Positions 17,692 through 27,351 of a stretch of 64,000 nucleotides of DNA are shown one piece after another. The translations under genes and the position numbers were made by a program. Each line of letters begins with the position of its first letter. Position 1 is the stretch's first letter. Origin of the DNA: Saprospiraceae bacterium (GTDB lineage: Bacteria; Bacteroidota; Bacteroidia; Chitinophagales; Saprospiraceae); the NCBI GenBank assembly GCA_016722285.1, contig JADKGI010000016.1, positions 1 to 64,000 on the forward strand, in the 5' to 3' direction. Under the pieces are notes generated by a model. That model ran no database searches. It was not told the origin of the DNA and saw only the letters and a list, made by a program, of their open reading frames with translations.

Positions 17692-19924
17692 ATGGGTATC
17701 CGTATTAAAGCAATTTTTTTTCTGTCATATGGCGTATTATTATGTTTTTCTTCCTTAGCACAAGACACAGCCAAAAATCCTAATTTAACATCCCGACCGA
17801 TTTTAACAGCCCATATATTGTCTGTATCTCCAATGATAGATGGAAAAGTGATTGGCGATTCTGTATGGGATTCTATTGAGCCGATAGAAACCATGACCCA
17901 AATAAAACCACACATCGGCAAGCCAGCTTCTGAAAAAACAAGTATAAGAGTCGCATATTCTGAAAAAGTATTTTATATTGCTGTGATTTGTTATGACAGC
18001 GACCCCAAAAGAATTGTTGTCTCTGACTCCAGACGAGATGCAGATCTGACAGATGATGATAGTTTCCTTTTTATTGTAGATACGTATAATGACACTCAAA
18101 ATGGGTTCCTGTTTGGAACGAATGCCGATGGTATGGAATATGATGCCCAAATTGACAATGAAGGCATAGGAAACAATAATACCAACCGGCAACAAGGTGG
18201 GGTGATCGGAGGAATAAATCTTAACTGGGATGCAAAATGGCAGGTCAAAACCCACAAAGGAGACTATGGTTGGAGTGCAGAGTTTGCTATCCCATTCAGC
18301 TCACTGAGATTTGCTGCCGGAGACAACCAAACCTGGGGCATCAATTTTGAACGAAATATCAGCAAAAATACTGAAACGGCATATTGGGCTTCCATTCCTA
18401 TTGGTTTTGATCTTAAGCGACTATCATTAGCCGGAAAAATACATGGCATGAAACTAGTCAATCCCGGCAATCTGAAAGTGATGCCATACGTCTTAGCACA
18501 GGTATCTAATACAGTTGCCGATGGAAAAAATAAGACGAGTTCAGGATTAGACGGTGGCGTGGATGTCAAATATAGCATTACTCCCGGTGTCACTTTGGAT
18601 TTGAGTTATAATACAGACTTCGCACAGGTAGAAGTAGATGACGAACAAGTAAATCTTGATCGGTTCAATCTCTTTTTTCCGGAGAAAAGGCCTTTCTTTT
18701 TGGAAAATGCCGGTCAGTTTACGGTAGGCACACCCGGAGAAGTAGATCTTTTTTTTAGCCGTCGTATTGGTATTGGAACAAATGGAAGTCTGGTTCCGAT
18801 TATCGGTGGTGCCAGAGTTTCCGGAAAAATCGGACAGACAAATGTCGGGATGCTCAGTATGTTTACTGATGAAGTAGTACAATCGGGGATTGAAAAAAAC
18901 AGCTTCAATATGTTGCGTGTTAATCAGGATTTTCCAAAAAACAGGTCCTCTTTAGGGGCAGTCTTTGTCAACAGGACCGGGCTCGGAGATGCCTCGGATA
19001 ATTTTAATCACGTTTATGCAATAGATGGTAAATGGGGTCTGGGCCAAAAAGCTCAGATCTTTGGTTTTGTAGCAAAAAGTGTCACTCCCGGAATTGAAAG
19101 TCAGGATCACGCATACAAATTACACTATAATTATAATTGGCAAAAATGGGAATTCAGGGCTGGATATTCTGAAGTTGGTGAAGGATTCAATCCTGAAGTT
19201 GGATTTTTGCAAAGAAGTGCATTCCGTAAACCTGAAATTTTTGGTTTATACCGTTGGCGTCCTGATAATTTGCTCAACCTCATGGAATTGAGACCACACA
19301 TATCATACAGGGGTTATTGGGACTTTAACGGACAATTGATTACCGGCTATTTGCATATTGACAATCACTGGCAATGGCGAAGTGGGTTTGAAGTACATAC
19401 AGGAATTAACTACACAACTGAAGGGGTATTGGAAGATTTCAACCTTTCAGGTGTCGTAGTCGAAGCAGACACTTACAAACATAAGGAGCTCCAGCTTTTG
19501 ATCATGTCAAATCAAAATAAAGCGGTTTCTTTTAATACTCAGTTGAATATTGGCGGATATTTCGGCGGTAAACGAGTAGCTTCCAAAACTTCTGTCAAAA
19601 TCCGGATTGGGGACAAGTTTGCCTCTTCTGTTTCATTAAATCATAACGTCCTTGATCTTCCGAATGGCAATTTGACAGCGTATGTTTTTGGCACCAGGCT
19701 TTTCATATTCATTTACACCTCGTATGTTTGTTCAGAGCTTGATACAGTACAACAATCTCTCAAAAATCACCTCAGTAAATGCAAGATTCGGATGGTTACA
19801 AAATGCCAACAATGGTCTATTCGTAGTATTCAACATTGTAAAAGACCAGACATTTGAAGAAACATTAAATACTGAAAGTATCAGAGTAAAATATACCCGT
19901 AGCTTTGATCTGATGAGGAGCTAA
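17692..19924 (+). CDS. DUF5916 outer-membrane protein with CBM9-like N-terminus (frameshifted near its end)
   Basis: A signal peptide (residues 1-23, ending SSLAQ) is followed by a carbohydrate-binding family 9-like domain (PMIDGKVIGDSVWDSIEPIE and VAYSEKVFYIAVICYDSDP). A long DUF5916 region follows (EKRPFFLENAGQF, VDLFFSRRIG, IIGGARVSGK) that is thought to form an outer-membrane barrel. The uninterrupted frame ends at 19857, but the true C-terminus (SYSFTPRMFVQ, IQYNN, VKYTRSFD) is in the next frame to 19924. Removing one T from the TTTT at 19700-19703 joins them as GTRLSYSFTPRM. This is a recent mutation or a sequencing error. The substrate is unknown. Confidence 0.82.
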
Positions 19925-19966
19925 ATCAGGTACTTATTAAACGTTTGAAGGTTAGAAATATTATGA

Positions 19967-20101
19967 AATTCAGAGTATAGCCAGTTGTATGATATTGATT
20001 CTGATCTATTTGAGTTGGAAAATATCATTTCAAAGACCGAAGAGGCAGCTATTCTATTTAATATCAAAATTGAATTGAGACAGTTTCAAAAATTACTTTG
20101 A
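19967..20101 (+). other. Short coding-like remnant
   Basis: A frame of about 45 codons with no ATG reads YSQLYDIDSDLFELENI and ends QFQKLL before a TGA at 20099. Its amino-acid composition looks protein-like rather than random, so it may be the tail of a lost gene. It could also be chance. Confidence 0.2.
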
Positions 20102-20134
20102 AAATCATTCAAAACTTTTGGCAAATAAATGTAT

Positions 20135-21601
20135 CTAATCTTTTGTTTCATTCCTTTCTATATCCAGTTGTACTTTTTTATTTTTTGCTGTTTCCAACAT
20201 TTTATCCAAATCTGACCTGCTGAAATATCTACCATTTTTAATGACAGCAAATATATCTTGAGTGGATTTGATATCCTCTAAAGGATTTGTATTCAGGACT
20301 ACCATATCTGCCATTTTTCCTTTCTCAACAGAAGCTGAAGTGTCATACTTTCCCATAAATTTAGCTCCGTTTAGAGTAGCACTTTGTAAAGTCTGTAAAG
20401 GTGTCAGTCCTGATTTCTGAAACAAAACCAGTTCTTCATGAAGCGCTAATGCAGGATATACAAAAGTATTTAACGCTGCCGCATCACTGCCAGCCAGAAT
20501 AGTAATTCCAGCTTTTTGGAGAAATGGAAGTTGCTGAGATATAAGTTGATACCTATCTTTAGCCTGTTGTTTTTTTTCAACACTATAATTTGCCATGCGA
20601 TCAATTCGCCACTGATATTTATCTGTAAATCTTTTTGTTAGGTAATCTAAAAAGACATCTCCTTTATGATTGTCTTCATCCAGATAAGCAAGTTGTTTTC
20701 CACCTATCAAAGTAGGGGTGACAGCGATATTTGTTTTGGCCAATTCATTATAAGCTTTTATTGCCGTATCCTGATTGAAATTATTAAGATAGATGTCATC
20801 AGCAATGAGTTTAGTTATTTTCTTAGCTTTGATCTGTTCCACCACCTTTTTTTCATCCATTCCCAACCTCAATAAATAACTCGCATGTTCTATACTTGAA
20901 AATCCTGCATCTACGAGTTCTCTTATAGTCAGATCATGAGGCACATGCCCTGACACTTTAAAGCCCCTTTTCTTTGCTTCAACCACACTTTTTAGAAATA
21001 AGGGACCTTCGAGTGTATTTTCAGTGATTTTAATCAGATCAACTTTATATTTTTCCAATGTATCCAGCATTTGTTGCAGCTCTTGCTCATTTGATATCTC
21101 GAGATCTCTTTTCCAGATAGAATTTAAACCTTCCAGTTTCCTGCCTGCGGTATATATCCTTGGTCCTAAAAGTTTACCCTGGTTAATTTCATCCCTCCAA
21201 GCTAATACCTGCTCACCCAGATCGCTGGCCATATCTCTCACTGTGGTGATGCCATAAGCTATGTAAACAGGAAACAAGGCAATGTTGTCTTCAATCAGAT
21301 CTTCACCCTCAATATGCACGTGCATATCCCAAAGCCCTGGGATTACATATTTATTGTGAGCATCAAATTGAAATTCTTTGCTGATATCTGATTTTAAATC
21401 TGAATAGCTCCCGATGGTTTTTATCATACCTTTAGATATCAGGATCGCCCTGTCAGGTAAAATTTGTCCATCATTTACATCTATAATGTTCGCATTATAA
21501 ATCAATATGTTATGATAAGGTATTCCAAAAGCTTGTCTGAGATTCTGACTACAAGAAGTCAAGGCTGAAATTGAAATAATACTTATAAGTAATCTGATCA
21601 T
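20135..21601 (-). CDS. Amidohydrolase-superfamily lipoprotein (imidazolonepropionase-like)
   Basis: The 488-residue protein begins with the lipobox signal MIRLLISIISISALTSC. It has the TIM-barrel amidohydrolase features: metal-binding HxH in IPGLWDMHVHIEG, the GITTVRDM strand, a later histidine in FKVSGHVPHDL and FSSIEHASYLL, and the catalytic aspartate in ILAGSDAAALNTF. The C-terminal GKMADMVVLNTNPLEDI segment closes the composite domain. Substrates of this branch are often dipeptides or cyclic imides; none can be assigned. It is a single gene, anchored in the envelope. Confidence 0.85.
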   Translation of the reverse strand: MIRLLISIISISALTSCSQNLRQAFGIPYHNILIYNANIIDVNDGQILPDRAILISKGMIKTIGSYSDLKSDISKEFQFDAHNKYVIPGLWDMHVHIEGEDLIEDNIALFPVYIAYGITTVRDMASDLGEQVLAWRDEINQGKLLGPRIYTAGRKLEGLNSIWKRDLEISNEQELQQMLDTLEKYKVDLIKITENTLEGPLFLKSVVEAKKRGFKVSGHVPHDLTIRELVDAGFSSIEHASYLLRLGMDEKKVVEQIKAKKITKLIADDIYLNNFNQDTAIKAYNELAKTNIAVTPTLIGGKQLAYLDEDNHKGDVFLDYLTKRFTDKYQWRIDRMANYSVEKKQQAKDRYQLISQQLPFLQKAGITILAGSDAAALNTFVYPALALHEELVLFQKSGLTPLQTLQSATLNGAKFMGKYDTSASVEKGKMADMVVLNTNPLEDIKSTQDIFAVIKNGRYFSRSDLDKMLETAKNKKVQLDIERNETKD

Positions 21602-21881
21602 ATTTAAAATTAATTGTTTATCAGGAAAGAATTTCCATTTGAGAAGAAAAGGTAATACTCAATATCAGAATACTAAACAGAATAGATTGTTTCATTATAA
21701 AAAAAAATGATTTTAATTTGCAATGTACAACTCATTAAAAAATAAATCTATTAGTGAGATCAATTTATCTTAATGAAATCAATATGGCTTTATCTATTGT
21801 AATATCCATCAAGGGCAAGAAAAAAGGGACTTTCCTAAATGTTCATTTATATGTAAAACTTTTAAGATATCGATCAATAAT

Positions 21882-24800
21882 TTAAAACAGTGACTGGAAT
21901 CTGGGTTTCCACAAGCGATTGTAGCTCAAACCCACTTTCATCAGCATACTCATACCGGGATCCCTGTTAAACTCAGTTTTTCCTTTGAAGAAAAAAAGAT
22001 CGGCAGCGACAGACAGTGAAATATCACCAAATAGCGGTATCAGCACTTCATGGACCATGTTGTACTTGATAGAAAGATCTCGCTCACTATCATTTCTATT
22101 GGGGAGGTAGTAGTTGAAATTATTGGTCAAAGAATAGATCACATTCCAGTTTTTATCCAGAGGAAACCTTCCTAAGCTCCTACCTTGCAATCCATATTGA
22201 TAATTATTATTACTGAAATCATTCTCTGCTGTCAGACCTAATTCCAACACCGGCCATTTAGAAGTAGATCCCTTGGAAATGCCAATTACATTTCTCAGGA
22301 TTTTTTGTTTGGCATTTTCAAGTCCTGTATTCCGGTTTACGGTTGGAGTAAATTCAGAATCATATTCAAGACGTGTATATGGATGAAAAGCCTCCCGTTT
22401 ACTACCTCTGTACTTGTATGTGATATTCAAATTAATATCATCGGCATTTTCTGTTTTTTGATAAATACCGTTGCCAATATCCACGCTTTGTTGGGCAAAT
22501 GCGAATTTCATCCCGATACCCCACTCTGACTTTTCTTTGTCAAGTGTGGCGATGATCCCGCCTTCAGCTCCGATCACAAAAGAATTGCCCGAAATGACCC
22601 GACTTTCAGGGATGGCTTCATACCCATTGCCTTTGTAGGCTCTGTTCAGGGATGTCCAAAGAGTAGGACGTGCAAAATTGAATGAAAATAATTTCTGATA
22701 CGGCAACTTTGGAACTAATAGATCTGCGATTCTTCGATGATGTTCTTTTCCTTTACCATAAGATCTGATACGGCGTAGTTCACTTAACACATAGTCCCTC
22801 AAGGGCAAAACAGCTCCATCTTTCGAGTCTTTTAATATTCCTGTCTTCTGGATTTCAAACTTGGATGCGTGTCTGAGTCCCCATCTGAAATACTCCTTGA
22901 GTACTCCGTTACTGATCACATTGGTCGTAGCCACTCTGTAATAGACATCATCCTGTACCGGTCTGCCCATAATCGTATAAAATGCACCTCCTGGGGATTT
23001 GAAGGCAACAATGCCACTAGTTACCAGAGTTTCATCACGGTCAGCTTCCAGAAGTCTTTTAATGTCGCGACCTTTCATATCCATCAGTACTATTTCATCT
23101 TCAAACCACAGCCAGGATCTTACTTCTCTTTCATGAAGTTTTCCAATCAAGGGCAAAAAAGTTGGAATTTTCCTGATAATCGAAACTTCAGAAGGAGCTC
23201 CATTGGTTAATATTCTGGAGATAAATTTCTCCCACATGGGTTTGGATACCCTGCCATTCCGAGTCGTTTCATCAAAATTTTCCAAATCCGGATTCTGCTC
23301 AATTAAATCTATAAAAGCCGGAAATAACAAATCACCACGTTCTTCTGAATGAACAGTAATTCCCTTGGTCAGATGTGCCATCAGCGCATTATCTGAAGCA
23401 GTCCGGTCAGTCACTTTGTAACTTTGTTCGATTATTGATTGCAGATCTGCACCACGGATGGAATCCTGTACATTAAAATTCATTTCAATCCGGCCAATCT
23501 CTATTCCGAAATCCCGAATTGAACTGATATCATATGGTGCTCCTATACTTTGTCTCTCCTCCTGATTTATCTTTATTTCTTTTGATGATGTCCAGCTCAT
23601 AGCATGATCGGTAAAGTTGGAAACCACCAGATTGATCCCCTTGACATTTTCTGATAATCTGGCATTATCGCTGGTCTTCATATTGGAAAGAGCCATGATG
23701 ACATCAGGTTTACTCTCCTGCAATTTATCGACAGCCTTCTGTGCAGCACTGATAATATCTTCAAATTTGAGATTTATTAATATTTTTCCCGGTAGATTGG
23801 ACTCCAATGATGGGTCTGCCAATGCCAGCAGCCCTATTCTTACTCCACCAATTTCAAGAATTTTATGTGAATTAAATAATCCCGGATTTACTGAAGAACT
23901 TACATTGGAAGCCAATAGTGACAGTGAAGGATGTTCCTTAAGGATGGTATTCAGAGAATCCACGCCTATCAAAAACTCAAATTCAAATGGCAGAAGAATA
24001 GAATAACCCAAACTGTCAAGACCAGTTATGTCCAGTCTGCTTCGCTCAATATTGGAAACATCGTAATCTGCATTGCGATGCCCCATATCAATTTTCACAA
24101 CATGACCTCCGCTTTCTGATAGACTTGATGTCAATTGATTGAGTATAGTGGATCGATGTCCAAAACCACCCTGATTGTTTGGTAATTCGAACAGCCTGCC
24201 TTTTTTTCCGAAGTCAACTCTGTTGACTTCACCAATGGACCAATAAGCCTCATCCGACGGCCATTCTGCATCGGCTTCTTCGACTATAAGGCATTCTATC
24301 TTATCATGAATATGTGCTCGGTATAATTTTATTTTAACTTGTTTTATTTCCGGAAAGTTGATAGCAAGTTTTGGGTTATTCAATATGATGCGCAGCATAT
24401 CATGACCTGTACGATCAGGGTCCTGAAACATGAGCACATTATGCGTCTCAAGTGCTTCAATTGACTCCAGAACTTCCCAATGGCTTCTTTCGTTCAATAT
24501 CAGATCGAGTTCGTCGCCGTTGGGTTCGTCTGAAGGGAGAAAAACAGTCAGTCCCTTAGCCCGCCAACAAGCATGGCTCACTAATTTAAATTTTATATCT
24601 TTCTCCACTGCATACTCTGTGGTCATTTCATGTTCTGACTGAAATCTTGTATTCCCCAATACACCAAAACTTTTTCCGGTATATAAAAAATTGATTCTGA
24701 CATTCTCTTTCTCCGATTGCGCTGACATTGAATCATGAACTGTAATTGGTTGGTCACCCATAAATTTAATGGTATCAGATATTTCTGCTTCTGGTATTTT

Positions 24801-25184
24801 CTCCGGTTCTTTTGAGATTATACTATCTGTACTCATAAACTCGACAGGAAGTGAGGGAACTACAATGTTCTTTCTGACAAAAGCATCTTTGAATCCTGCG
24901 GACCGGAGAGCTATTAAAACCGAATTTGCATGAAGGCGATTATCGAAGTATCCCAGACTGTATCTGTATATACCTCTTTCGGGAATAAATTCCCGAATGA
25001 CCTTACCAAGAGTTCTTAAAGGTTCAAAACTATTGGTTGAATCAGAAAGAGCAATGAACTGTATCGTAAAAACTGAATCTCCAGAAGTATTATCATTGGA
25101 GACTATATTTTGACCTGATGCCCAATGTATGGATGAAAATACTCCAATATATAAAAAAAGACACCATTTTTTGAATGAATCCAT
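21882..25184 (-). CDS. Large 5'-nucleotidase-like envelope protein with SPOR-like N-terminus and barrel-like C-terminus
   Basis: Start at 25184 (MDSFKKWCLFLYIGVF) gives 1100 residues with a signal peptide. Residues about 35-115 resemble a SPOR-like repeat pair (FTIQFIALSDS, GIYRYSLGYFDN, ALRSAGFKDAFVRK). The centre looks like a metallophosphatase/5'-nucleotidase core (GHVVKIDMGHRNADYD, IGGVRIGLLALADP, KPDVIMALSNMK) and its C-terminal domain (WLWFEDEIVLMDMKGRDIKRLLE). The normal GNHEFD metal motif is replaced by LPFEFEFL, so catalysis is doubtful. The last 270 residues alternate polar and hydrophobic strands like an outer-membrane barrel, ending RLWKPRFQSLF. It is probably a surface or outer-membrane protein of unknown function. 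Confidence 0.65.
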   Translation of the reverse strand: MDSFKKWCLFLYIGVFSSIHWASGQNIVSNDNTSGDSVFTIQFIALSDSTNSFEPLRTLGKVIREFIPERGIYRYSLGYFDNRLHANSVLIALRSAGFKDAFVRKNIVVPSLPVEFMSTDSIISKEPEKIPEAEISDTIKFMGDQPITVHDSMSAQSEKENVRINFLYTGKSFGVLGNTRFQSEHEMTTEYAVEKDIKFKLVSHACWRAKGLTVFLPSDEPNGDELDLILNERSHWEVLESIEALETHNVLMFQDPDRTGHDMLRIILNNPKLAINFPEIKQVKIKLYRAHIHDKIECLIVEEADAEWPSDEAYWSIGEVNRVDFGKKGRLFELPNNQGGFGHRSTILNQLTSSLSESGGHVVKIDMGHRNADYDVSNIERSRLDITGLDSLGYSILLPFEFEFLIGVDSLNTILKEHPSLSLLASNVSSSVNPGLFNSHKILEIGGVRIGLLALADPSLESNLPGKILINLKFEDIISAAQKAVDKLQESKPDVIMALSNMKTSDNARLSENVKGINLVVSNFTDHAMSWTSSKEIKINQEERQSIGAPYDISSIRDFGIEIGRIEMNFNVQDSIRGADLQSIIEQSYKVTDRTASDNALMAHLTKGITVHSEERGDLLFPAFIDLIEQNPDLENFDETTRNGRVSKPMWEKFISRILTNGAPSEVSIIRKIPTFLPLIGKLHEREVRSWLWFEDEIVLMDMKGRDIKRLLEADRDETLVTSGIVAFKSPGGAFYTIMGRPVQDDVYYRVATTNVISNGVLKEYFRWGLRHASKFEIQKTGILKDSKDGAVLPLRDYVLSELRRIRSYGKGKEHHRRIADLLVPKLPYQKLFSFNFARPTLWTSLNRAYKGNGYEAIPESRVISGNSFVIGAEGGIIATLDKEKSEWGIGMKFAFAQQSVDIGNGIYQKTENADDINLNITYKYRGSKREAFHPYTRLEYDSEFTPTVNRNTGLENAKQKILRNVIGISKGSTSKWPVLELGLTAENDFSNNNYQYGLQGRSLGRFPLDKNWNVIYSLTNNFNYYLPNRNDSERDLSIKYNMVHEVLIPLFGDISLSVAADLFFFKGKTEFNRDPGMSMLMKVGLSYNRLWKPRFQSLF

Positions 25185-25613
25185 CCTGATACAGTTAACT
25201 GTTATAAAGAGTAGATACAAAATTTAGTCCAACTTTAGAAATGTGTCCAAAACTTCCGAAATTTATAACTAATCGCTCCAGGATTTCAGCTTTCTGGTGG
25301 GTTGGGTATGTGGATCAGGATGGTGGTCTTATGGAAGATGGTGTCAGAAATCTAATATTATTTTGATCTGAAAGCCGGAAGTTTCCAAATTGATTTGATA
25401 CGAAACTTTCTATCAAACAATATTTAAAATACTTTACCAGGTGCTTAATTTAATCCGTACATTTGACAAGTTAAATCGGTTGGGTTTTCAGAATGCGTCT
25501 TTAAATATTAGAGGTTCAGTTAATTTGGAAACTAATCAATCGCATATCACAGAACCCCAATTGATAAAGTGTATATTGTCTGATGGCATTTTTATAATTG
25601 ATCAGTTTATTTT
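25185..25613. other. Intergenic region, no supported gene
   Basis: This stretch separates the 5'-nucleotidase-like gene from the methyltransferase gene. A short uninterrupted stretch around 25300-25366 reads WWVGYVDQDGGLMEDG but has no start or context. The plus-strand frame 25441-25704 overlaps the methyltransferase C-terminus antisense and is not credible. Confidence 0.5.
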
Positions 25614-26321
25614 TTATTTTATTCCACCAAATGCACCAAAACACATATTCTTGTGCAAAATTTCAACCTTTGAAAATCCAACTTTTTTCATAAGGTCTAA
25701 TTGATAATTCATTGATCTTGGAGAATCCTCTTTCTCAACATAGTCTAAAACTTTTTGACGATACTCTTTCCCGCCCAATGATTCTAAATAGTCTCCATAT
25801 CTTTCCCAAGTATAGTCGTTAAGTATTTTTGCATCCTGGGTAATCAGGTCAGAAATCATCAAACATCCGCCTGTTTTGAGTATTTTGAAAAGTTTTTCAA
25901 AAGTTGTTTCCCAATCATTATCATCTCTTAAATGATGTAAAACAGCACCTGCTAAAATAATGTCGTAATGATTTTTAGGTAGTACCACACCTCTTATGTC
26001 GCCTTGCAAAATTGTCATTTTGTTATTTGTAATTTGAGATACCCTTTCATATGCTTTATCAAGCATAGGTTTACTCAAATCTACCAAAGTGCAACTTAGA
26101 TTTGGCATTTTAGAAAGCATCATTAGTGTATAATTTCCAGCGCCACAACCGATATCTAATAAGTTTTCAGCATTTGGAACAATTCTTTTTGAAGCTTCTG
26201 TAATAAGTTCTAAAGATATTTTTGAGTCAATTGTTGAAAGTTGCCCTGTATCTAGGTTTGAAAATCGCTCTACATCGTTGTCAAATCGATGTTTAATTTC
26301 TTCTGTTGTTGATTTATTCAT
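25614..26321 (-). CDS. Class I SAM-dependent methyltransferase
   Basis: The 235-residue protein has the Rossmann methyltransferase motifs: I (ENLLDIGCGAGNYTLMML, about residues 57-74), II (CTLVDLSKPMLDKA), III (MTILQGDIRGVVLP), IV (YDIILAGAVLHHL) and the post-IV LKTGGCLMISDLIT. This layout is that of small-molecule methyltransferases (UbiE/Tam-like). The substrate is unknown. The gene stands alone in an AT-rich accessory stretch directly before the restriction-modification island and may itself have been acquired. Confidence 0.82.
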   Translation of the reverse strand: MNKSTTEEIKHRFDNDVERFSNLDTGQLSTIDSKISLELITEASKRIVPNAENLLDIGCGAGNYTLMMLSKMPNLSCTLVDLSKPMLDKAYERVSQITNNKMTILQGDIRGVVLPKNHYDIILAGAVLHHLRDDNDWETTFEKLFKILKTGGCLMISDLITQDAKILNDYTWERYGDYLESLGGKEYRQKVLDYVEKEDSPRSMNYQLDLMKKVGFSKVEILHKNMCFGAFGGIK

Positions 26322-26843
26322 TTGCTATTTTTAACATTCTATGTAAAATGGACTCACTTTGACCTTTGAAATCTGCAACTAGAATTATTGATGACATTTA
26401 CACTACTATTAATCAAAGAAATTCATTATATTATGTAAATTATCTCCAACGGTCAATCATAAACCATGGTGCTTACATACAAGTAATGTTGTAATTCTTA
26501 TTTTAAAATTGGAGAACATAATTGTCTTAAGTATAGTTAGAAGTTGTTATTTCTGTTTTCAAAGGTACATCTTTTGGATTAACCGGAAAGCAAAAATGGC
26601 CATGTTAATTATAACATAGCTTAAGAATATAACCAATTGCAGTAAATTTTTCTTTCATCCCATTTAGCAATCAGCAACCACATGAAGTCACGATATATGT
26701 CCTCATAAATAGTAAGATTTGATGTAAAAATTATTAGGCAAATTGTACCTAAAATCAGTTCAATAAAAATATTGTCGAAAATTAATATCAGGCTGACTTC
26801 TGTTAATATGATAACCCTAAAAATTAGTATGTCGGAAATGTAA
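26322..26843. other. Intergenic region at the left edge of the restriction-modification island
   Basis: No gene, hairpin or tRNA is visible. The stretch is very AT-rich. It ends exactly where the 337-bp duplication of the amylase gene 3' end begins (26844), so it is the likely original downstream flank of the amylase gene before the island arrived. Confidence 0.5.
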
Positions 26844-27180
26844 TTGAAATCCAGAAATCATCTGTTATTATTACACGATTCCCTCATTTTCTATAAATTA
26901 AGTATCCATTTGATGTTACAGGAGTTTTCCCGAGAAGAATTTTTTCATTCGATTGTAAAGCTACATTCTTCTGACTTTGCCCAAAATTAAAAACACACTT
27001 TATGCTATCACCCTCGTATGTTCTGGTAAATGAAATACAATCGTTCGAAAAGTCCAACTGTTCGTATTCGCCATACTGAAGTACAGATTCTGAATTGCGA
27101 AGTGCAATTATTTTTCTGTACCTGCTTAGTAATGAGTTTTCTTGTTTAGCTAAAGAAGCCACATTTACGTCAGTATAATT
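26844..27180 (-). repeat. Direct repeat, copy 1: duplicated 3' end of the alpha-amylase gene
   Basis: These 337 bases equal 30441-30777 at all but one position (G at 27169, A at 30766; offset 3597). The repeat covers the last 95 or so codons of the amylase gene, its stop codon and 40 bases beyond. Flanking bases differ at once on both sides. The near-identity indicates a recent event. Confidence 0.95.
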
Positions 27181-27351
27181 CTGAAAAGTCCCACCTTTCA
27201 TTTTATGAAACCGATACATATAGGGGTCATAAGAATAGCAAGGCTTATATCCGTTTTTGTTCCCTTTCTCCCAACGGATGGCAAATACATCTTCTCTGCT
27301 TTTGAAAACAAATTTTAATAATTGTATTTGATCTGAAAGAGTTTCATTCAT
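26884..27351 (-). pseudogene. Truncated TOTE-primase-type helicase fused in frame to a duplicated amylase tail
   Basis: The 155-residue frame is a chimera. Residues 1 to about 58 (for example FKSREDVFAIRWEKGNKNGY and HKMKGGTFQNYTD) match the start of large DEAD/DEAH helicase proteins that begin with the TOTE conflict-system primase domain. From NYTDVNVASL onward the sequence equals the C-terminus of the neighbouring amylase. The junction lies in a shared AATTATACTGA stretch (NYTD in both parents). The start ATG overlaps the methylase stop by one base (TAATG), so it was the last gene of the restriction-modification operon. It has neither the primase active site nor helicase motifs and cannot have the parent function. 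Confidence 0.75.

Noticed and set aside
25441..25704. 87-codon plus-strand frame overlapping the methyltransferase end
   Set aside because: It runs antisense into the methyltransferase C-terminus and has no family features.
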